From: Neptuniibacter sp.
Lineage (GTDB): Bacteria > Pseudomonadota > Gammaproteobacteria > Pseudomonadales > Balneatricaceae
DNA: 8,513 nt
Direction of reading: 5' to 3'
NCBI GenBank assembly: GCA_030149405.1
Contig: JASBRM010000087.1
Span: forward strand, 1-8,513
The notes below the pieces were generated by a model. That model was not told the DNA's origin. It saw only the letters and a program-made list of their open reading frames with translations, and searched no databases. Shown here in pieces: positions 5,222 through 8,513 of the stretch; positions within the stretch are counted from its first letter, which is position 1, and each line of letters opens with the position of its first letter. Both the position numbers and the translations under genes were made by a program.

Positions 5222-6679
5222 ATGAACCCTCTGCTTGATGCCATACCTGAAAACAGAAGTTTTGGAGAGTACTATGATTGGTTACGTTACGACCCTTTAG
5301 ACAATATCGATACTAGTACCCTCGGAGAGATAGAGAAATACGACTACCTCGTTGATCAAGCAATGCCCTTTGAGCCAACTGCACAGTCCCTGCGAATCGC
5401 TGCAACCATAATAGGAATGATTAGGAGTAGCTATCGGGAAAGAAATCCATGTACTGCGGAAAGTAAACGTAGGCATGTAGGATTACTTCATATGATGCAG
5501 AAAAAGCTGAAAGAGGTCCCGTCATCCCTATACGGTCAGGCTCTTACGCTTGTAATAAAAGGTATAACGGGCACTGGTAAGACAGTCCTTGTAAATCTGC
5601 TGTTGGAAAATCTCCAGCAGGTTATTGAGCATTCCAAAAATAAAAGCGCCGGATGGGAAAAATCCATCCAAATTACATATTTGAAAGTTCCAATGTCACA
5701 CGATGGTACACGTGGTGGTTTTTTGATGAATGTCATCATGGCGATTGATGAATTACTTAATACAAACTATGTGAAGGAGATTGCACGCACCAGGCTTACT
5801 ATTGAGCAAAAGCTAGTACAAGTCATTTCACTGTTACATTCGTTATATGTGGGCGTGCTGGTGATCGAAGAGATACAAGAAGAAAATATGGTGACTTCAC
5901 CTCAAGCGCCATTGATGCAGAAATTTCTATTATCTTTGCTTAATAGCGGAATCCCAATTGTATTTGTGGGAAATCCGGCAGGCTTCGATTGGATAGAGGG
6001 CTTTTCTCAAGGGTTACGACGTCTGAATGTTGTGCCTGCTGAGTATATTCATCCATGTGACAAGGGAAGTAGTGATTGGGACAGTGTTGTCTTGGGAATT
6101 AAGCAATATTATGTATTGGATGTAGACCTACCGGATGAAAAAAAACTATCAGAAAAGCTATTTCTATACTCAGGAGGTATACCTGACTTAGCACTAATGC
6201 TCTGGAGAAGAGCACAACGACTTATCCTGCTTAACGAAATGCCTGATGGCCAAACTGATGATCTATTGGTGGCCTTAAATGCAGCATATTTGTCCACCGA
6301 TTATGATGATCTCAGGCCAATGGCTAAGGGGTTTTCGACCAAAAAATATAATATGTTAAGAGGGTTTAAAGACATACCTTGGCAGTACTATAAAAATAAA
6401 TGGGGGGATACAGATGATGAAGATCAGATGGGGAATTCTCAAACAACGGTAGAAGATGAGAAGGCAGCGAAAAGAAAACCACGAAATAATAGAAAGTGTT
6501 CTGATAAATCCAAGTTTAAAGCTCAACAGACACGAGCACGTAATCGCTTAGAAAAAAATCAGTTACTTGCTGAAACACTTGACCCCGAAGATCTACGGAA
6601 TGCAGGAGTGAAGTCGGAGTTACTCAGCGGTTTATATAAAACTATGAAGGAACTTGATGAAAAGTTTAGCGTTTCTTGA
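5222..6679 (+). CDS. tnsC: TnsC-type AAA+ ATPase, target-site regulator
   Basis: TnsC is the ATP-dependent adaptor that assembles on target DNA and passes the signal from the target selector (TniQ/TnsD) to TnsA and TnsB. The 485-aa product has a Walker A motif GITGTGKT at residues 114-121, a Walker B-like VLVIEE at 212-217, a sensor-1-like IVFVGNPAG around N251, and Arg266/Arg267 (GLRRLN) as arginine-finger candidates. The N-terminal 100 residues precede the ATPase core, as in Tn7 TnsC, where this part meets the target selector. The tail (about 395-485) is highly charged, with a Lys/Arg-rich segment at 415-445 and a final LDPEDLRNAG...LYKTMKELDEKF helix; in Tn7 the C-terminus contacts TnsA. 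The first acidic Walker B residue is Glu instead of the more usual Asp. GGAGG at 5210-5214, 7 nt before the ATG, is a strong ribosome-binding site lying within the end of tnsB. Confidence 0.92.
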   Translation: MNPLLDAIPENRSFGEYYDWLRYDPLDNIDTSTLGEIEKYDYLVDQAMPFEPTAQSLRIAATIIGMIRSSYRERNPCTAESKRRHVGLLHMMQKKLKEVPSSLYGQALTLVIKGITGTGKTVLVNLLLENLQQVIEHSKNKSAGWEKSIQITYLKVPMSHDGTRGGFLMNVIMAIDELLNTNYVKEIARTRLTIEQKLVQVISLLHSLYVGVLVIEEIQEENMVTSPQAPLMQKFLLSLLNSGIPIVFVGNPAGFDWIEGFSQGLRRLNVVPAEYIHPCDKGSSDWDSVVLGIKQYYVLDVDLPDEKKLSEKLFLYSGGIPDLALMLWRRAQRLILLNEMPDGQTDDLLVALNAAYLSTDYDDLRPMAKGFSTKKYNMLRGFKDIPWQYYKNKWGDTDDEDQMGNSQTTVEDEKAAKRKPRNNRKCSDKSKFKAQQTRARNRLEKNQLLAETLDPEDLRNAGVKSELLSGLYKTMKELDEKFSVS

Positions 6680-6724
6680 ACGTAAACTTTCTCAGTGGGA
6701 GCCTAACATCATCCTGAGCCCTGG

Positions 6725-6744
6725 GATAATCAGGCCCGATTATC
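6725..6744. repeat. stem-loop GATAATC/GATTATC after tnsC
   Basis: Two perfect 7-bp arms, GATAATC (6725-6731) and GATTATC (6738-6744), enclose AGGCCC. The structure lies 45 bp after the tnsC stop. No T-run follows, so it is not a standard terminator; it could still stabilise the 3' end of the tnsABC message. Confidence 0.4.
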
Positions 6745-6761
6745 TGTAGAAGTCTGGATTC

Positions 6762-6784
6762 GATCTGACAACTGTTGTCAGATC
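6762..6784. repeat. perfect 11-bp-arm palindrome between tnsC and the IS
   Basis: GATCTGACAAC (6762-6772) and GTTGTCAGATC (6774-6784) are perfect inverted repeats around one T. The length and symmetry are far beyond chance for a 135-bp spacer. It could be a binding site for a dimeric protein or an extruding hairpin. No T-run follows. It ends 30 bp before the IS1182 left end. Confidence 0.65.
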
Positions 6785-6814
6785 AGGTCTTGGCCAACAT
6801 GTCTCAAAAGTGCC

Positions 6815-6829
6815 CAGGCTGTGTGAAAA
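6815..6829 (+). repeat. left terminal inverted repeat of the IS1182 element
   Basis: CAGGCTGTGTGAAAA matches the reverse complement of 8499-8513 at all 15 positions; similarity stops at 6830. The outer boundary could shift if the unseen right flank extends the match. Confidence 0.9.
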
Positions 6830-6906
6830 CTAACAAAATCTTTCCCAGAGCTTACACAGGCTTAAGTTGGTAAAATAATCAGCGAACTCATCAAGGTTCC
6901 GCTGAT

Positions 6907-8340
6907 ATGCCATCCCACATTCAAGGTCTGGGCCGATCGCAGGTCACGTTGTTTCCTGAAGTTCTCGACGACTTCGTTTCAGATGATAATCCAATCAGAG
7001 TAATCGATGCCTTTGTCGATCATCTTGATTTACAAAGTCTTGGTTTTCAGCGAGTGGAAGCTAAATCCACAGGCCGCCCGGGGTATCACCCAGCTACGCT
7101 CCTGAAACTCTATATCTACGGTTATCTCAACCGTATTCAGTCATCCCGACGTCTAGAAAAAGAGGCGAGCCGCAATGTCGAACTGATGTGGTTACTCGAA
7201 CGCCTAACACCTGACTTCAAAACGATTGCTGACTTTAGGAAAGACAATGGTAAAGGCATTAAAAATGCCTGCCGTACCTTTATTGATCTTTGCCGAAAGA
7301 TGAACATGTTCTCAGAAGCCGTTGTAGCTATCGATGGTAGTAAATTCAAAGCCGTGAACAGCAAAGAGAATAACTTTACGCCTCAGAAATTAAAGTTCCA
7401 TATCGACCGGTTTGAAAAGCATATTGAAGCGTATTTAACGAAGCTCGATCAGGCTGACGAAGCCGACCCGAACAGTGAGGACAAAACAACCATCGCTCAG
7501 AAAATCACTTGGATGAAACAGCGCCTGACTGAACTGAAAACGATGGAAGAGAAGGTCCAAAATCACCCTGATAAACAGGTATCAACGATAGATCCAGACT
7601 CCCGTCTACTGAAAACTCAGGGGATGACCCGAGCCGTGTGTTACAACGTCCAAAGTGCCGTTGATACCAAACATCATCTCATCATTGCTCATGAGGTGAC
7701 GAATACTAATGATCGAGGCCAGTTCACTCGTGTTGCCGAACTGGCTCAATCAGCCCTTGATAGGAAAGAGATCACCGTTATAGCTGACAAAGGCTATTAC
7801 AGCCGTGAGGATATCAAAACGGCTCAAGATACAGGTGTTACAGCTTTTGTTCCCAAGGGAGACACATCAGGTTCTGATAAGAATAACTTCTTTAACAAAT
7901 CACTATTCAAATATGAGCATGACAGGGATATCTATATCTGTCCCGCGGGTAATGAACTTCAGTACCGCTTTGAGAGTGTTGAGAAAGGACTACCGTTGAA
8001 GGTTTACTTCAATATCGCTGCCTGCAAGAACTGCGATATCCGTAGTCAGTGTACACGGGCAAAGAGAGATCCAAGGAAAATGAGGCGTTGGGTTCATGAG
8101 GAAGAGATGGAAATCATGCAACAGCGGTTGAATGCTGCACCCGATACCATGCTGATCCGAAAACAGACGGTTGAACATCCCTTCGGAACGATCAAAGCCT
8201 GGATGGGATCGACCCACTTCTTAACCAGGCGATTTAAGAATGTCAGCACAGAGATGAGCCTTCATGTACTTGCCTATAATCTGAAGCGAGTTATCGGTAT
8301 CTTGGGAGCCAAGGCGCTGATAGGCGCAATACATGCCTGA
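6907..8340 (+). CDS. tnp: IS1182-family DDE transposase
   Basis: The 477-aa product carries family hallmarks from the start: DDNPIRVIDAFVDHLDLQSLGF, then GRPGYHPATLLKLYIYGYLNRIQSSRRLE, NVELMWLLERLTPDFKTIADFRKDN and VAIDGSKFKAVN. The catalytic residues are probably D143 (AIDGS), D294 (IADKGYYS) and E423 (VEHPFGTIKAWMG). A predicted coiled coil or long helix occupies about 165-220 between D143 and D294. Cysteines at 345, 373, 376 and 382 (ICPAG; CKNCDIRSQC) form a putative metal-binding cluster common in this family. Length and both termini look complete, with no frameshift, so the element may be active. The ATG at 6907 fits the family's N-terminus; only a weak AAGG (6893-6896) precedes it. It would move only its own IS and has no known role in Tn7-type transposition. 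Confidence 0.95.
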   Translation: MPSHIQGLGRSQVTLFPEVLDDFVSDDNPIRVIDAFVDHLDLQSLGFQRVEAKSTGRPGYHPATLLKLYIYGYLNRIQSSRRLEKEASRNVELMWLLERLTPDFKTIADFRKDNGKGIKNACRTFIDLCRKMNMFSEAVVAIDGSKFKAVNSKENNFTPQKLKFHIDRFEKHIEAYLTKLDQADEADPNSEDKTTIAQKITWMKQRLTELKTMEEKVQNHPDKQVSTIDPDSRLLKTQGMTRAVCYNVQSAVDTKHHLIIAHEVTNTNDRGQFTRVAELAQSALDRKEITVIADKGYYSREDIKTAQDTGVTAFVPKGDTSGSDKNNFFNKSLFKYEHDRDIYICPAGNELQYRFESVEKGLPLKVYFNIAACKNCDIRSQCTRAKRDPRKMRRWVHEEEMEIMQQRLNAAPDTMLIRKQTVEHPFGTIKAWMGSTHFLTRRFKNVSTEMSLHVLAYNLKRVIGILGAKALIGAIHA

Positions 8341-8498
8341 TACAGACTTTTACGAAGCCCGCTAACTCCGGCAGGTATAAAGTAGAGAGTTAAGCGATGA
8401 CCAGAACTTGATCTGGAAATAAGTCATCTCAATGGCTCATTGTGCCTATCTAAACGGGCAGCTCGCCGTTAACGGCTGAAATACGATCCACGTCCGCC
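8341..8498 (+). other. 3' non-coding part of the IS with hairpins
   Basis: No gene is seen between the transposase stop and the right inverted repeat. There is an imperfect stem TAACTC/GAGTTA (8363-8368 with 8387-8392), a short hairpin CCAGA/TCTGG (8401-8405 with 8412-8416), and a perfect 12-bp palindrome GCCGTTAACGGC (8465-8476). These may terminate the transposase message or help transposase binding. Confidence 0.5.
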
Positions 8499-8513
8499 TT
8501 TTCACACAGCCTG
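8499..8513 (-). repeat. right terminal inverted repeat of the IS1182 element
   Basis: TTTTCACACAGCCTG is the exact reverse complement of the left repeat and runs to the last base of the window. Confidence 0.9.

Larger units (their letters stand above)
6815..8513 (+). mobile_element. IS1182-family insertion sequence, apparently complete
   Basis: The element is bounded by perfect 15-bp inverted repeats: CAGGCTGTGTGAAAA at 6815-6829 and its reverse complement at 8499-8513. It holds one transposase gene and is 1,699 bp, within the usual range of the family. The right repeat ends on the final base of the window, so neither the right flank nor a target-site duplication can be examined. It is in the same orientation as tnsABC and occupies the place where a target-selector gene would usually follow tnsC. 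Confidence 0.9.

Noticed and set aside
5536..6297. Minus-strand ORFs of 67 and 62 codons within tnsC
   Set aside because: Complement of conserved AAA+ codons, with no independent start signals.
7137..8217. Small ORFs on both strands within the IS1182 transposase
   Set aside because: Shadows of the transposase frame; the family needs only one gene.
1..8513. CRISPR array or cas genes, as in CRISPR-associated Tn7-like elements
   Set aside because: No regularly spaced repeats of 25-40 bp and no Cas-like protein were seen in the window. They could lie beyond it.

Overview
The window looks like a boundary between a bacterial chromosome and an accessory element. It opens with the last 122 codons of a class I c-type cytochrome gene. 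Composition (moderate to AT-rich by eye), the proteobacterial-type cytochrome, and the families that follow suggest a gammaproteobacterium, but no marker here fixes the taxon.

Layout: (1) 1-369, 3' end of the cytochrome c gene (+). (2) 370-697, non-coding AT-rich stretch that probably contains the chromosome/element junction. (3) 698-1390, a minus-strand pair: an XRE-type repressor followed 3 bp later by a one-helix membrane protein. (4) 1391-1491, divergent promoter/operator region. (5) 1492-1758, a small DNA-binding protein resembling the BcepMu gp16 family of Mu-like phages. (6) 1759-1945, a leader with alternative hairpins and a small palindrome. (7) 1961-6679, a tight tnsA-tnsB-tnsC operon, the core transposition machinery of a Tn7-like element. 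(8) 6680-6814, short non-coding stretch with a long palindrome. (9) 6815-8513, an apparently complete IS1182-family insertion sequence whose right inverted repeat ends on the last base of the window.

How the parts may work together: TnsA (5'-strand endonuclease) and TnsB (DDE transposase) would form the cut-and-paste transposase, and TnsC (AAA+ ATPase) would link them to a target-selection protein. All expected catalytic residues of TnsA, TnsB and the Walker A motif of TnsC are present, so the core looks intact. The most unusual point is the regulatory arm: a divergent XRE-repressor/gp16-like pair, as found at the lysogeny switch of transposable phages, sits directly upstream of tnsABC. The target selector (TniQ/TnsD) normally found after tnsC is not in the window; the IS1182 copy occupies that place. 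Targeting and both element ends are therefore unproven. No CRISPR array, cas gene, tRNA or rRNA was seen.
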